From Gilvimarinus algae (GTDB taxonomy: Bacteria; Pseudomonadota; Gammaproteobacteria; Pseudomonadales; Cellvibrionaceae): a DNA stretch of 64,000 nt. The DNA is taken from the NCBI RefSeq assembly GCF_030518215.1, contig NZ_JAULRT010000032.1, forward strand, positions 248,001 through 312,000. The letters are read 5' to 3'. Positions 20,130 to 32,360 of the stretch are shown one piece after another; the stretch's first letter is position 1; every line of letters begins with the position of its first letter. Both the position numbers and the translations under genes were made by a program. A model generated the notes under the pieces. That model was not told the DNA's origin. It saw nothing but the letters and a program-made list of their open reading frames with translations, and searched no databases.

Positions 20130-23100
20130 ATGACCACTGGTCTGTACAGGTTGGACGAGTTTAAAGACAACTGTGGCTTCGGTCTTATTGCCCATTTGAA
20201 AGGCAAGACCAGCCACCGTCTGCTCGAGACCGCTATCGAATCATTGACGTGTATGACGCACCGCGGTGGTATTGCTGCGGACGGCAAAACGGGTGACGGT
20301 TGCGGTCTGTTGCTGCAAAAACCTGACAGCTTCTTGCGTGCCGTTGCAGCCGAAGCAGGCTGCCAGCCGCTGGGAGACATCTATGGCGTTGGCGCCGTGA
20401 TGTTGAGCCGTAGCGTCGAAAAAGCCGACCAGGCCCGCAGTGTGCTGGAGCGCTCGCTCACCGATGAGGGCCTAAGCGTCGCAGGCTGGCGCGAGGTGCC
20501 GGTGGATTCCAGTTGCCTGGGGCCGATTGCTCTCGAGTCCTTGCCGCTGTTCAATCACGTATTCGTCAATGCCGACTCGGCGCTGTCTAACGCTGAGGTC
20601 AGTGCCAAGCTGATGATGGCTCGTCGTCGCGCTGAGCTGGCTCTGAAAGATGATCCTTCTTTTTATATCGCCAGTCTTAGCACCAGCGTCCTCTCCTATA
20701 AAGGCCTGATGATGCCGGTGGACTTGCCCAAGTTTTTCGCCGATTTGGCGGATGAGAGGCTTGAAACTGCGATTTGCGTGTTTCACCAGCGCTTTTCCAC
20801 CAACACCATGCCGCAGTGGCCTTTGGCACAGCCTTTCCGCATGCTGGCGCACAACGGTGAAATTAACACCGTAATGGGAAATCGCAATTGGTCAGTAGCG
20901 CGCACCGCCAAATTCTCAACGCCCTTGTTGCCGGATATCGCCGAGGTGGCGCCGCTGGTCAACCGGACCGGCTCTGATTCATCCAGCCTGGATAATATGC
21001 TGGAAGTGCTGCTTATCGGTGGTATGGAGCTGCACCGCGCCGTGCGCATGCTGGTGCCACCGGCTTGGCAAAATGTCGAGCACATGGATTCCGATCTGCG
21101 CGCCTTTTACGAGTATAACTCCATGCACGTGGAGCCTTGGGATGGCCCGGCAGGCCTCGTGATCACCGATGGTCGCTACGCGGTCTGCACGCTCGATCGC
21201 AACGGCCTGCGCCCGTCTCGTTGGGTAATTACCAAGGATGACTTGATCACCGTCGCCTCTGAAGTGGGCGTTTACGGTTACAAGCCTGAAGATGTTGTCG
21301 CCAAGGGGCGGCTCGGTCCCGGCCAGATACTGTCGGTCGATACCGAGACAGGACAGCTGTTTCACACTGAAGACATTGACCAGATGCTGAAGCAGGGCAA
21401 GCCCTACAAGCAGTGGCTGAAAGACAATGCCGTGCGCATTGAGTCCACCCTGGAGTCGGACGTCGCTGAGAACGGGCTGTCGCCAGAAGACATGAAAGCC
21501 TACATGAAACAGTACCAGGTCACCTTTGAAGAGCGTGATCAGGTGCTGCGCCCGCTGGCTGAAGGTGGCCAGGAAGCCGTTGGCTCTATGGGTGATGATA
21601 CCCCTATGGCGGTGCTCTCTGGCAAGCAGCGTTCTTTGTACGACTTTTTCCGGCAGCAGTTTGCTCAGGTAACCAATCCACCTATTGATCCGCTGCGTGA
21701 AGCCATTGTGATGTCTCTGGAAACCTGCATTGGTCGCGAGCTTTCCGTTTATGAAGAAACCGAAGAGCACGCCAACCGGGTCATCCTGACTTCGCCGGTT
21801 TTGTCGCCGGCCAAATTCCGGGCTTTGAAAAACCTCGGGCGCGACGATTATCGTGCGCAGACGTTCTCTTTGTCCTACGACCCCGAAAAAACCGGATTGC
21901 AACAGGCCATTCTCGATTTGCGCGAGCAGGTTGCCGAGGCGGTTAAATCCGGCGTGGTTCTGGTTATTCTGAGTGATATGGGCTTGAAAAGAGGGCTTTT
22001 GCCCATTCATGCCCTGTTGGCCACAGGTGCCGTGCACCATTACCTGACAAATCGCGGCCTGCGCTGCGATGCCAACATTGTTGTCGAAACGGGCACGGCG
22101 CGCGACTCGCACCAAGTGGCGGCCTTGATCGGTTACGGTGCCACGGCGGTCTACCCCTATCTGAGCTACTACGTCATGAACGATTTGCTCAACAAGGGCG
22201 AGCTGCTCACAGATGTGGATCACGCCTACAAAAATTACCGCAAGGGCCTCGATAAAGGCCTGCTGAAAATTCTATCAAAAATGGGTATTTCCACCATCAC
22301 CTCCTACCGCGGTGCTCAGCTGTTCGAGGCTGTGGGTCTTGCTGAAGAAGTGGTGGATATGTGTTTTGCCGGTACTACCTCGCGTATTAAAGGTGCCCGC
22401 TTTGAAGACCTTGAGGCTGATCAAAGAGCTTTGGCCAAAACCGCCTGGCTGGATCGAAAGCCCATTGTTCAGGGCGGCCTGCTCAAATACGTGCACGGAC
22501 AGGAATACCATGCTTTTAACCCAGATGTGGTTCAGGCATTGCAAAACGCGGTGCAAACGGGCGACTGGAAGCTCTGGCAAAAATATTCAGACTTGGTGAA
22601 CACCCGCCCGGTGGCAACCCTGCGCGACCTGATTAAAGTGCGCGGCGGTGCGGGCAAGCCTGTTCCACTTGAAGAAGTCGAGCCCGTCGAAAGTGTGATT
22701 CAGCGCTTTGACTCTGCAGGTATGTCTTTGGGGGCTCTATCTCCCGAGGCTCACGAGGCCCTGGCCGAAGCCATGAACAGCCTAGGCGGGCGTTCCAACA
22801 GTGGTGAAGGCGGTGAAGACCCGGTGCGCTACGGCACCAACAAAGTTTCCAAAATCAAGCAGATTGCCTCAGGGCGTTTCGGGGTTACGCCGCACTACTT
22901 GGTGAATGCCGAAGTCCTGCAAATTAAAGTGGCGCAAGGGGCAAAGCCCGGTGAGGGTGGTCAGTTGCCCGGCGGCAAAGTCAATGAGTTGATCGCGCGC
23001 TTGCGTTACTCGGTGCCGGGTGTCACCTTGATTTCTCCGCCGCCGCACCACGACATTTATTCTATTGAGGATCTGGCGCAACTGATTTACGACCTTAAGC

Positions 23101-24584
23101 AGGTCAACCCGGATGCGCTGGTGTCGGTCAAGCTGGTATCCAGGCCCGGTGTCGGTACCATCGCCGCCGGTGTGGCCAAGGCTTACGCCGATTTGATCAC
23201 CATCTCCGGCTACGACGGCGGTACGGCTGCGAGCCCGCTGACCTCCATCCGCTATGCTGGCTCTCCTTGGGAACTGGGTCTGTCGGAGACACATCAGACG
23301 CTGCGAGCCAACGATCTTCGTGACAAAGTGCGCGTGCAAACTGATGGTGGCCTCAAGACTGGCCTGGATGTTATTAAAGCGGCCATGCTCGGCGCTGAAA
23401 GTTTTGGTTTCGGCACCGCGCCCATGGTGGCCTTGGGCTGCAAATATCTTCGTATTTGTCACCTGAACAACTGTGCGACTGGCGTTGCCACGCAAAACGA
23501 CAAGCTGCGCCGCGATCACTACATCGGCACCGTAGAAATGGCGAAGAATTTCTTCCGCTTTGTCGCGGAGGAAGCCCGCTTGCTGATGGCCGATCTTGGC
23601 GTGCGCTCGCTGGCCGAGCTGGTGGGGCGTGTTGACTTGCTGGAGCTGGCCGAAGGTGTAACCACCAAGCAGAAGCAGCTAGACTTGAGCCCGGTGGTGC
23701 ACACCGATGCCTTCCTCGCGACCAAGCCACAGCTGTGTGCCGTTAAGCGCAACGAGCCCTTTGATAAAGGTGAGCTTGCTGAGGCCATGGTGCGCGAAGT
23801 GCTGCCAGCTATTGAGGTCAAGTCCGGCGGCGAGTTCCGTTTTCATATCACCAACTGCGATCGCTCAATTGGGGCGCGCATCAGTGGTGAGATCGCCAAG
23901 CGTCATGGTAACCAGGGCATGGCCGATAAGCCTATCCGCCTGAATCTTACCGGTATTGCCGGGCAGAGCTTTGGTGTTTGGAACGCCGGCGGCCTGGATA
24001 TGTACCTTGAAGGAGATGCCAATGACTACGTGGGCAAAGGCATGGCCGGCGGGAAAATTGTCATCCGCCCGCCCAAGGGGTCAAGCTTTGATTCTAACCG
24101 CACCAGTATCATGGGCAACACCTGCCTCTACGGTGCGACCGGAGGTAAGCTGTTTGCGGCCGGTACCGCGGGTGAGCGCTGTGGTGTGCGCAACTCGGGC
24201 GCCCATGTGGTTGTCGAAGGCGCCGGTGACCATTGCTGTGAATACATGACTGGCGGTGTGGTGACGGTGCTGGGTGATACCGGCGTGAACTTCGGTGCGG
24301 GTATGACCGGCGGCTTCGCCTATGTGCTCGATGAGAGCAACCGCTTTGTGGATCGCTACAATCACGAGCTGGTGGAGATTCACCGGGTCGACACTGAATC
24401 GCTCGAAGCGCATCGCAATCATTTGCGGGGCATTGTCGAAGAGTTTGTTCGCGAAACAGAAAGTGCCTGGGGTGAACACCTGTTGGCACACTTTGATGAT
24501 TACGTGGGCAAGTTCTGGTTAGTCAAACCCAAGGCAGCCAGCTTTAAAAGTCTGCTGGAAAGCTTTAAAACTCGCGGCGAATAA
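20130..24584 (+). CDS. gltB: Glutamate synthase (NADPH) large subunit
   Basis: A 1484-residue enzyme that makes glutamate from glutamine and 2-oxoglutarate with GltD. It starts [14 protein letters not shown] before Cys15, the N-terminal nucleophile of the glutaminase domain after removal of the 14-residue propeptide. The FMN/synthase domain carries the 3Fe-4S cysteines in [16 protein letters not shown]. The C-terminal GXGXG beta-helix domain has the repeated G-x-x-G-x-x-x-G pattern ([23 protein letters not shown]). An open frame upstream to 19956 crosses the leader terminator and is not coding. Confidence 0.97.
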   Translation: MTTGLYRLDEFKDNCGFGLIAHLKGKTSHRLLETAIESLTCMTHRGGIAADGKTGDGCGLLLQKPDSFLRAVAAEAGCQPLGDIYGVGAVMLSRSVEKADQARSVLERSLTDEGLSVAGWREVPVDSSCLGPIALESLPLFNHVFVNADSALSNAEVSAKLMMARRRAELALKDDPSFYIASLSTSVLSYKGLMMPVDLPKFFADLADERLETAICVFHQRFSTNTMPQWPLAQPFRMLAHNGEINTVMGNRNWSVARTAKFSTPLLPDIAEVAPLVNRTGSDSSSLDNMLEVLLIGGMELHRAVRMLVPPAWQNVEHMDSDLRAFYEYNSMHVEPWDGPAGLVITDGRYAVCTLDRNGLRPSRWVITKDDLITVASEVGVYGYKPEDVVAKGRLGPGQILSVDTETGQLFHTEDIDQMLKQGKPYKQWLKDNAVRIESTLESDVAENGLSPEDMKAYMKQYQVTFEERDQVLRPLAEGGQEAVGSMGDDTPMAVLSGKQRSLYDFFRQQFAQVTNPPIDPLREAIVMSLETCIGRELSVYEETEEHANRVILTSPVLSPAKFRALKNLGRDDYRAQTFSLSYDPEKTGLQQAILDLREQVAEAVKSGVVLVILSDMGLKRGLLPIHALLATGAVHHYLTNRGLRCDANIVVETGTARDSHQVAALIGYGATAVYPYLSYYVMNDLLNKGELLTDVDHAYKNYRKGLDKGLLKILSKMGISTITSYRGAQLFEAVGLAEEVVDMCFAGTTSRIKGARFEDLEADQRALAKTAWLDRKPIVQGGLLKYVHGQEYHAFNPDVVQALQNAVQTGDWKLWQKYSDLVNTRPVATLRDLIKVRGGAGKPVPLEEVEPVESVIQRFDSAGMSLGALSPEAHEALAEAMNSLGGRSNSGEGGEDPVRYGTNKVSKIKQIASGRFGVTPHYLVNAEVLQIKVAQGAKPGEGGQLPGGKVNELIARLRYSVPGVTLISPPPHHDIYSIEDLAQLIYDLKQVNPDALVSVKLVSRPGVGTIAAGVAKAYADLITISGYDGGTAASPLTSIRYAGSPWELGLSETHQTLRANDLRDKVRVQTDGGLKTGLDVIKAAMLGAESFGFGTAPMVALGCKYLRICHLNNCATGVATQNDKLRRDHYIGTVEMAKNFFRFVAEEARLLMADLGVRSLAELVGRVDLLELAEGVTTKQKQLDLSPVVHTDAFLATKPQLCAVKRNEPFDKGELAEAMVREVLPAIEVKSGGEFRFHITNCDRSIGARISGEIAKRHGNQGMADKPIRLNLTGIAGQSFGVWNAGGLDMYLEGDANDYVGKGMAGGKIVIRPPKGSSFDSNRTSIMGNTCLYGATGGKLFAAGTAGERCGVRNSGAHVVVEGAGDHCCEYMTGGVVTVLGDTGVNFGAGMTGGFAYVLDESNRFVDRYNHELVEIHRVDTESLEAHRNHLRGIVEEFVRETESAWGEHLLAHFDDYVGKFWLVKPKAASFKSLLESFKTRGE

Positions 24585-26036
<1,452 letters not shown>

Positions 26037-26040
26037 TGAT

Positions 26041-26066
26041 AAGCCGGTCGCAAGACCGGCTTTTTT
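26041..26066 (+). terminator. Intrinsic terminator of gltBD
   Basis: AAGCCGGTC, GCAA tetraloop, GACCGGCTT followed by a T run. Confidence 0.88.
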
Positions 26067-26100
26067 CTGGACACCAACGCACGACCGACAGACCAATACT

Positions 26101-27165
26101 ATGACCGAATTAAAAAACGATCGCTTTTTGCGGGCCCTAATGCGCGAGCCCGTGGATGTCACCCCTGTCTGGATGATGCGTCAGGCCGGGCGCTATTTGC
26201 CCGAATACCGGGCCACCCGCGAAAAAGCGGGCAACTTTATGGGGCTGTGCGGCAACCCTGAGCGCGCCTGTGAAGTTACGCTGCAGCCACTGGAGCGCTA
26301 CCCGTTGGATGCAGCGATCCTGTTTTCCGATATTCTGACCATCCCGGACGCTATGGGGCTGGGCCTTTACTTTGAAACCGGCGAGGGGCCCAAGTTTAAA
26401 AAGACGGTCCGCAGCGAAGCTGACGTCCAGGCCCTCAAGGTCATTGATCCCGCCAAAGATTTACCCTATGTTCTCGATGCCGTCTCATTGATTCGCCGCG
26501 AGCTCGGCGGTCGGGTGCCGCTGATAGGTTTTTCCGGCAGCCCCTGGACCCTGGCCACCTATATGATTGAAGGCGGCTCCAGCCGCGATTTTCGCCACGC
26601 CAAGCAAATGCTGTACAACACGCCCGAGCGGATGCATCAACTGCTCGACACTTTGGCGCAATCGGTGACTCGTTATCTCAATGCCCAAATCCGCGCTGGT
26701 GCCCAGGCCGTGCAAATTTTTGATACCTGGGGCGGCGCCTTGTCTCATGCCGCCTACCAAGAGTTCTCGCTCAAGTATCTGGCGCAGATCGTCGAGGGCC
26801 TGATCCGCGAACATGAAGGGCGCCGTGTGCCGGTGATTCTGTTCACCAAAGGTGGCGGTCAGTGGCTGGAAGCCATGGCCAATACCGGAGCTGATGCACT
26901 GGGTCTGGACTGGACCACCGATATCGGCGCCGCCCGTGATCGTGTCGGCAACCAAGTGGCCCTTCAGGGGAACATGGACCCGAGCCTGCTCTATGCCCAG
27001 CCCGAACGAATTCGTCAGGAGGTGAGCAGTATCCTGGCCTCCTACGGCAAAGGCGCAGGGCATGTGTTTAATCTCGGCCACGGCATCACCCCCGAGGTGG
27101 ATCCGGAGCACGCCGGTGCTTTTATTCGAGCGGTTCACGAATTATCAATTCCTTACCACGGCTGA
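26101..27165 (+). CDS. hemE: Uroporphyrinogen decarboxylase
   Basis: A 354-residue cofactor-free enzyme converting uroporphyrinogen III to coproporphyrinogen III in heme synthesis. It has the signature [11 protein letters not shown] near residue 22, [16 protein letters not shown], and the catalytic-site Asp in [11 protein letters not shown]. The start [13 protein letters not shown] fits; the longer open frame upstream overlaps gltD and the terminator. Confidence 0.97.
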   Translation: MTELKNDRFLRALMREPVDVTPVWMMRQAGRYLPEYRATREKAGNFMGLCGNPERACEVTLQPLERYPLDAAILFSDILTIPDAMGLGLYFETGEGPKFKKTVRSEADVQALKVIDPAKDLPYVLDAVSLIRRELGGRVPLIGFSGSPWTLATYMIEGGSSRDFRHAKQMLYNTPERMHQLLDTLAQSVTRYLNAQIRAGAQAVQIFDTWGGALSHAAYQEFSLKYLAQIVEGLIREHEGRRVPVILFTKGGGQWLEAMANTGADALGLDWTTDIGAARDRVGNQVALQGNMDPSLLYAQPERIRQEVSSILASYGKGAGHVFNLGHGITPEVDPEHAGAFIRAVHELSIPYHG

Positions 27166-27289
27166 CAGGCCTGCTCTGGCACGGCAATTGATTATTGATT
27201 AAACTGCCAGAGCCTTGCAGAAGGCGCCCTGTTGCTCCTGCCGCTTTGCCCGGTCGGAACGGGGCGTTTCCACAACCAGAGGAATTGCC

Positions 27290-28669
27290 GTGGGCATCAA
27301 GCAAGTCAAGCTTAATGTCAATGAACTGACCATCGGAATGTTTGTCTCCGGGCTGGATCGCCCCTGGACACAGACTCCTTTTCCGCTGCAGGGCTTTTAC
27401 ATCCGCGATGTGGATGAAATCAAGAAGCTCAAAAGCCTCTGTCAGCATGTCTACATCGATGTGGTCAAAGGACGCGCACCGGTTGCCGCCAACCTTAAGG
27501 CGATGACCCCGGGTATGGGCGGCACCGCCGAAAAGTCCACAGCCCCAAGACAGTATGACCGCACGCCCGTTACGGTTCCCGTCAAACCCATTAAGGTGCA
27601 ACGCGACCGCTACACCGAGGTCAAGCCCCTGGCCAAAGAGGTGAAAAAGGCGCGCCTGCTGCATCAGAAAGTGTACGACGCTGTCGGACAGGTATTGGGC
27701 CAGCTGGATGCCGAACGCTTTTACGATATCCCTATTTCCGAAACTCGCAAGTTGGCCAGTGATATGGTCGACAGTGTGGTGCGCAACCCCGATGCTTTTA
27801 CCTGGCTGTCGAGGGTGCAGGAAGCGGATGAATACACCTACAGTCACGCTCTGCGAGCAGCTGTCTGGGCCATTTTGTTTGGGCGACATATTGGGCTCGC
27901 CAAGCGCGACCTCGATGTGCTGGCTTTAGGCGTGCTTTTGAAAGACGTGGGCAAGACGCGGCTGCCCAAAGCGCTGTTGGTCAAGACCGAGCGCACTGCG
28001 GCCGAGCAGGAAGAATACGAAACTTTTGTTGAACTCGGGGTGCAGCTGCTGCGCGATACCGAGGGTGTGGAGCCGCGGGTCATCAGTGTGGTACGCACCC
28101 ACTGCGAACGGCTGAATGGCAGCGGCTTTCCGCAGCACCTAGTGGGCGACAAAATTCCATTGCTGGGCAAGATCGCCGGCATCGTGACCTTTTACGATAC
28201 CGTGATAACACCGCGTAGCGCGACCGTGCCGATTGCCCCCTCACGGGCGGTGGCGCGCTTGTATGAGCTTCGCAACACCCAGTTCCAGGAAGATCTTGTG
28301 GTCGAATTCATTCGCGCGATTGGTCTCTACCCCACTGGCACCCTCGTGGAGCTAAGTACGGGGGAAGTGGCGGTTGTGGTGGAGCAGAATTTTGAGCGCC
28401 GCCTCAAGCCGAAAGTTCTGGTCGTCATTGATGCGCTTAAAGAAAAGCTCAAAAGCCCCCGCCTGCTGGATCTGGCCGAGGACGACAAGCGCAAGCAGGC
28501 ATTGGTGGATTCGGGCAAGAAGCGGCTCGATGAAGTGCAGAAAATAGAAATCGCCCGCGATCTCGAGCCCGGTAGCTACGACGTCGATATTATTCAGGTT
28601 CGCGACAGCTATCTGCTGGCCAGCGAGCGCAAAGGGCTTTTGGGGTTGCTCGATCGGCTAACCAACTAG
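27290..28669 (+). CDS. DUF3391/HD-GYP-type protein with degenerate catalytic motifs
   Basis: A 459-residue cytoplasmic protein with a GTG start preceded by AGAGGA at 27278-27283. An N-terminal DUF3391-type region (to about residue 150) precedes an HD-GYP domain, the family of c-di-GMP phosphodiesterases. The HD dyad is LLKDVGK, so the metal-binding His of HD is Lys, and GYP reads GFP (NGSGFP). The first His (YSHALRA) and the later HCERLNGSGF His are kept. It may be a weak or inactive phosphodiesterase acting as a receptor. Convergent with psd, with overlapping stop codons. Confidence 0.85.
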   Translation: MGIKQVKLNVNELTIGMFVSGLDRPWTQTPFPLQGFYIRDVDEIKKLKSLCQHVYIDVVKGRAPVAANLKAMTPGMGGTAEKSTAPRQYDRTPVTVPVKPIKVQRDRYTEVKPLAKEVKKARLLHQKVYDAVGQVLGQLDAERFYDIPISETRKLASDMVDSVVRNPDAFTWLSRVQEADEYTYSHALRAAVWAILFGRHIGLAKRDLDVLALGVLLKDVGKTRLPKALLVKTERTAAEQEEYETFVELGVQLLRDTEGVEPRVISVVRTHCERLNGSGFPQHLVGDKIPLLGKIAGIVTFYDTVITPRSATVPIAPSRAVARLYELRNTQFQEDLVVEFIRAIGLYPTGTLVELSTGEVAVVVEQNFERRLKPKVLVVIDALKEKLKSPRLLDLAEDDKRKQALVDSGKKRLDEVQKIEIARDLEPGSYDVDIIQVRDSYLLASERKGLLGLLDRLTN

Positions 28670-29544
28670 CTGTTGCTTCCCGCAATGTCACCCAGTGCCT
28701 CGCCCATGCGGGTTGCGGTGCCGGCTTCGAACGACTCGCGCCAGTTAACCTGATCCTTGGCAAACAGCACTATCGCAGTCGAGCCGAGTTTAAAGCGTCC
28801 CATTTCAGCGCCTTTGGCGAGCTTAATCTGCGGGTTTGCTTCGGCCCCGTACCGGGTGGTGGCAATGCGCCGGCGCAGCGGCGCTACCTCGCCGCTCCAA
28901 ACGGTCTCAATGCCGGCAACTATCACTGCGCCCACTAACACCACAGCCATGGGGCCTGCCTCGGTATCAAATACGGTTACTACACGCTCATTGCGGGCAA
29001 ACAGGCGTGGGACTTTCTGCGCCGTCACTTCATTGACCGAGAACAACTCTCCCGGAACCACCGTCATTTGGCGAAGCTGTCCGCCCAGCGGCATATGGAC
29101 TCTGTGGTAGTCCTTGGGCGAGAGATAAACGGTGGCAAAGCTGCCTTCGTCAAACTCCCGTGCCAGGGCTTCATCACCGCCAAGCAGCTCGAGCGCTGAG
29201 TACATCTGGCCCTTTGCTTGAAAGATACGGCCATCGGCAATGTCGCCAATTTGGCTAATGCTGCCATCGGCCGGGCACACAATGGAGCCAGGGGCCGCAT
29301 CGATCGGCCGCGCACCCGGCTTGAGGGCGCGGGTGAAAAAATCGTTAAAGTGGGCGTAGCTGTCTAACGCCTCGCGCTCGGCCTCGCTCATATCGACGCC
29401 GTAGCGCTTGGCAAACCATTGAATAAAGCGGCTTTTGACCGTTTGGTTTTCACAGTTGGCCAGTTTCCCTGCCAGGCGTGAGAGAGTGTGTTGTGGCATC
29501 AAATACTGGCTGGCAATGAACAGGGCGTCTTTCATGGGGCTCAC
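28666..29544 (-). CDS. psd: Phosphatidylserine decarboxylase proenzyme
   Basis: A 292-residue pyruvoyl enzyme that makes phosphatidylethanolamine at the inner membrane. Self-cleavage occurs in the LGST motif (FKLGSTAIVLF), whose Ser becomes the pyruvoyl group. The conserved VYLSPKDYHRVHMP contains the His of the catalytic triad. Complete, family-normal length. Confidence 0.95.
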   Translation of the reverse strand: MSPMKDALFIASQYLMPQHTLSRLAGKLANCENQTVKSRFIQWFAKRYGVDMSEAEREALDSYAHFNDFFTRALKPGARPIDAAPGSIVCPADGSISQIGDIADGRIFQAKGQMYSALELLGGDEALAREFDEGSFATVYLSPKDYHRVHMPLGGQLRQMTVVPGELFSVNEVTAQKVPRLFARNERVVTVFDTEAGPMAVVLVGAVIVAGIETVWSGEVAPLRRRIATTRYGAEANPQIKLAKGAEMGRFKLGSTAIVLFAKDQVNWRESFEAGTATRMGEALGDIAGSNS

Positions 29545-29639
29545 TTTAAAACCTGTGGGAGGCTTATGCTACCAGAGAAGCAAGCTCTGCGGGTGCCGGG
29601 CTGGTAAAATGCCGCTTTCGCTCTTTTGGTGGAGGATTT

Positions 29640-30287
29640 GTGCTTGCCTTTCGAATGATTCCGGTGACTCACTATCAGCAAAACTGCAGCCTAATCTGGT
29701 GTGGCACAACCCGCGAGGCGGCCCTGGTGGACCCTGGGGGCGAGCCGGATAAGCTCCTCGAGGCCATCGCTGAAGTGGGCGTGCGAGTTGGCAAAATTCT
29801 GCTCACGCACGGGCATATGGATCATGTGGGCGCGGCCACGGCTATGGCACAGTCGTTGTCAGTGCCGATCATTGGGCCGCACCGGGACGACAGCTTCTGG
29901 CTTGACCGGTTAGATCAACAGGCTCAGATGATGGGTTTTGCACCGACTGAGGCGGTGCGCCCGGATCGCTGGCTTGCCGATGGCGATCAAATCAGCGTCG
30001 GCGATTGCCAGTTGGACGTGCTGCATTGCCCCGGCCATACGCCCGGGCATGTGGTATTGGTGGACCGAGCCTCGCGCCTGGCCTTTGTCGGCGATGTTCT
30101 GTTTAAAGGCTCGGTAGGGCGCTCCGATTTTCCCCTGGGTGATCACGCCGTGCTGGTGCGATCTATTGTCGGTAAGCTCTGGCCCCTGGGGGACGACATT
30201 CGCTTTGTGCCTGGGCACGGTCCCATGTCGGACTTTGCGAGCGAGCGGGCCGATAACCCCTTTGTCGCGGACAAACAGTTTGGCTAG
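29640..30287 (+). CDS. Metallo-beta-lactamase fold hydrolase (glyoxalase II-like)
   Basis: A 215-residue hydrolase with the metal motif THGHMDHVG (HxHxDH), the third His in CPGHTPGH and the bridging Asp in FVGDVLF. Short glyoxalase II-like proteins of this type (YcbL-like) hydrolyse thioesters in the cytoplasm. GTG start at 29640 with GGAGG four bases upstream; an ATG at 29655 is the alternative. The next gene overlaps its end by 8 bases. Exact substrate unknown. Confidence 0.85.
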   Translation: MLAFRMIPVTHYQQNCSLIWCGTTREAALVDPGGEPDKLLEAIAEVGVRVGKILLTHGHMDHVGAATAMAQSLSVPIIGPHRDDSFWLDRLDQQAQMMGFAPTEAVRPDRWLADGDQISVGDCQLDVLHCPGHTPGHVVLVDRASRLAFVGDVLFKGSVGRSDFPLGDHAVLVRSIVGKLWPLGDDIRFVPGHGPMSDFASERADNPFVADKQFG

Positions 30288-30981
30288 TTGGCATCCGGAG
30301 TTCCGCTTCTCGGCGAAGCGGCGCACCATCGGCATAGAGGTGCGCGAGACACGGGTGATTGTGCGTGCCCCTAAAGGCTTTTCGCAGGCACAGCTGCAGC
30401 GGTTGGTGCGGGAAAAGGCCAGTTGGATTGATGCGAAAGTGCGGCAGCAGCAGCTACGGATCCAGAGCCGTCCGCGCTATGAGTATCGAGGCGGTGAGCG
30501 CTTTCCCTTTCTCGGCGATACACTGGTGTTGGCGGTTTCTCTGGGCGCCTCAGCCGCCTGTCAGCGGGTCGGCCAGACCCTCCAGATTCAGTTGTCCTGT
30601 CGCAGTCGCAAACCTCAGCCAGAGCAGGTGCTGGCCGGTTTGACCGGCTGGTATCGCGCGCAGGCGCTCGAATTGCTTGAAAACAAAACATACGCCCTCT
30701 GCCGACAGCTGGGGCGCCACTGCCGCACTGTGCGGGTCCGTGCGACGCGCTCAAAGTGGGGGCATTGCACAGCCCAGGGCGACATTCAGTACAACTGGCA
30801 AATAGTGCTGGCCCCGGAGTCTGTGGTGGATTATCTTGTAGCCCACGAGGTGAGCCACCTCGTGCATCGCCATCACGGCCCAGCTTTTTGGGATCAGGTC
30901 GAGAAGCTCTGTCCCGGCTATCGCCACAACCGGCAGTGGCTGAGGGAGCACGGGCACCTGTTGATTTTACCGCCGCTATGA
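30280..30981 (+). CDS. YgjP-like (M48-type) metallopeptidase-domain protein
   Basis: A 233-residue protein with a YgjP-like metallopeptidase domain. The zinc motif HEVSH (HExxH) lies in LVAHEVSHLVHRHHGPAFW, followed by a third His, and the typical TRSKWGHC precedes it. Start is uncertain: a TTG at 30280 inside the end of the preceding gene fits, since the upstream frame is read entirely within that gene. Function not established; the family is thought to be a cytoplasmic zinc protease. Confidence 0.8.
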   Translation: MASWHPEFRFSAKRRTIGIEVRETRVIVRAPKGFSQAQLQRLVREKASWIDAKVRQQQLRIQSRPRYEYRGGERFPFLGDTLVLAVSLGASAACQRVGQTLQIQLSCRSRKPQPEQVLAGLTGWYRAQALELLENKTYALCRQLGRHCRTVRVRATRSKWGHCTAQGDIQYNWQIVLAPESVVDYLVAHEVSHLVHRHHGPAFWDQVEKLCPGYRHNRQWLREHGHLLILPPL

Positions 30982-30991
30982 GAGGTCCATC

Positions 30992-31354
30992 ATGGAACCC
31001 TTAACCGATGACTTTGAAGAAAATGTTGATCGCTTTATCGTCGAGGGGATAGACACTGGCTGTGTCTGGGGGCTTGAGGGGCCAGAGGGCTGGGCCCTGT
31101 GCGACTCGGAGAAGCACGACGATACCGATGTGATGCCGCTTTGGTCATCCCGCGAGCTGGCCGCGGTGCACTGTGTCGAGGAGTGGTCGGATTATCAGCC
31201 GCTGCCCATCGCCCTGGAGGAGCTGCTCGAAGACTGGCTGCCGGGCATGCACGACGATGTAATTCTGGTGGGGGTTAACTGGAACAAAGAGCTTGAAGGC
31301 GAGGAGTGGGAGCCCCTGGATCTGCTCGCCGAATTTGAATCTGAGTTGGGTTAG
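30992..31354 (+). CDS. DUF2750 family protein
   Basis: A 120-residue acidic protein with the DUF2750 pattern (GCVWGLEGPEGWALC, VMPLWSSRELA). Its role is unknown; such proteins are small, cytoplasmic and immunity-protein-like in appearance. It follows the peptidase gene by 10 bp, probably in the same transcript, and is convergent with the next gene, sharing 4 bases at the stops. Confidence 0.75.
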   Translation: MEPLTDDFEENVDRFIVEGIDTGCVWGLEGPEGWALCDSEKHDDTDVMPLWSSRELAAVHCVEEWSDYQPLPIALEELLEDWLPGMHDDVILVGVNWNKELEGEEWEPLDLLAEFESELG

Positions 31355-31686
31355 CCCGCTTGTCCGGAAACGTCCTCAACGCCAAACAAATAATCGTGCA
31401 GAATATCCACCTGATTGTCACACACATAGCGCTCAAGCTGTTCCAGCTCGGTAAACGCGGGGGTAATGGCGCTGTCAGGGTCGCCGGTGTAATCGGCGCG
31501 GGTCATGACCACCACCTTGGCGGGCGGAGAGAGCTCGGACTCAGGGCTCAGCAGAAGCTGCAGTACCTTGAACTTGAAGTCCAGGCAGAAGCGCATGAGG
31601 TTTGGATAGATCGATTCCTGTCGATTATTAAAGCGAATTTCCCTGCTGCCAAGCAGTTCCTGGTTGTACAAACGGTGGTCAGGCAT
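31351..31686 (-). CDS. Small conserved-looking hypothetical protein
   Basis: A 111-residue acidic protein (start MPDHRLYNQELLG at 31686; an upstream start at 31749 would add 21 less likely residues). No recognisable domain, signal or membrane segment. The stop overlaps the DUF2750 stop by 4 bases in convergent fashion, a compact arrangement that supports it as real. I do not recognise it. Confidence 0.5.
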   Translation of the reverse strand: MPDHRLYNQELLGSREIRFNNRQESIYPNLMRFCLDFKFKVLQLLLSPESELSPPAKVVVMTRADYTGDPDSAITPAFTELEQLERYVCDNQVDILHDYLFGVEDVSGQAG

Positions 31687-31854
31687 ACATATTCTCTGGC
31701 CGGCCGCAAGGGCGGCAAAACGATGGTGTCGATTACAGCACAGGGACAAGGCTTGCCAGTGTGAACCCCGTCACAAAAAGCCGGTGTGCCGTCGCAACCG
31801 GCGTGGTGACACTACTGAAATGTCTGAGAGTTTGACGACTCGGGAGGTCGCCCA

Positions 31855-32349
31855 ATGCTGTCAAGGTTATTCGCCGGATTATTGTCGCTGGTGCTGCTGT
31901 CTGTGCTTGGTTGCGCCAGTCTGCAGCCGGGTTTCAGCAAACCTGAGGTGACGGTTACCGGTCTGCGCCTGCTGCCGCCGCTCGACGGCGAATTTGCGCC
32001 AAGGCTTGGGGTGACGCTGAGGGTTCTCAACCCCGGTAGTGTGGATTTGTCCGCCGATGGCATGTCCTATAGCATAGCCTTGGACGGTTTCGATCTACTC
32101 ACGGGCGTTCGCTCCGGCTTGCCGGTGTTTGCCGCCTACAGCGAAACGCCCTTGGAGCTGGTGCTAACGGCGGACGTGCTGCAGATGCTCAGGCTTGGGC
32201 GCGCCCTGGCCGAGCGGCCGGATTGGCGTCCGGTAGAATACGAATTCAAGGCCCGGATCGATACCGGGCGCTTCTCGCCGGCCATTGAGGTGCGTGAGCA
32301 GGGCGAGGTGAGCTTTGAAGACATGGCCGCCAGCCCGCGGCTGCAGTAA
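31855..32349 (+). CDS. LEA14/WHy-domain lipoprotein
   Basis: A 164-residue lipoprotein with signal peptide and lipobox VLGC (Cys20), then a single LEA type 2 (WHy) beta-sandwich ([37 protein letters not shown]). LEA2 proteins are linked to stress and desiccation. It lies 11 bp before parC and is likely cotranscribed with it. Confidence 0.8.
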   Translation: MLSRLFAGLLSLVLLSVLGCASLQPGFSKPEVTVTGLRLLPPLDGEFAPRLGVTLRVLNPGSVDLSADGMSYSIALDGFDLLTGVRSGLPVFAAYSETPLELVLTADVLQMLRLGRALAERPDWRPVEYEFKARIDTGRFSPAIEVREQGEVSFEDMAASPRLQ

Positions 32350-32360
32350 CAGGAATTATC

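Noticed and set aside
20979-22223. 414-codon minus-strand frame within gltB
   Set aside because: Shadow of gltB; composition mirrors the opposite codons and nothing in it is recognisable.
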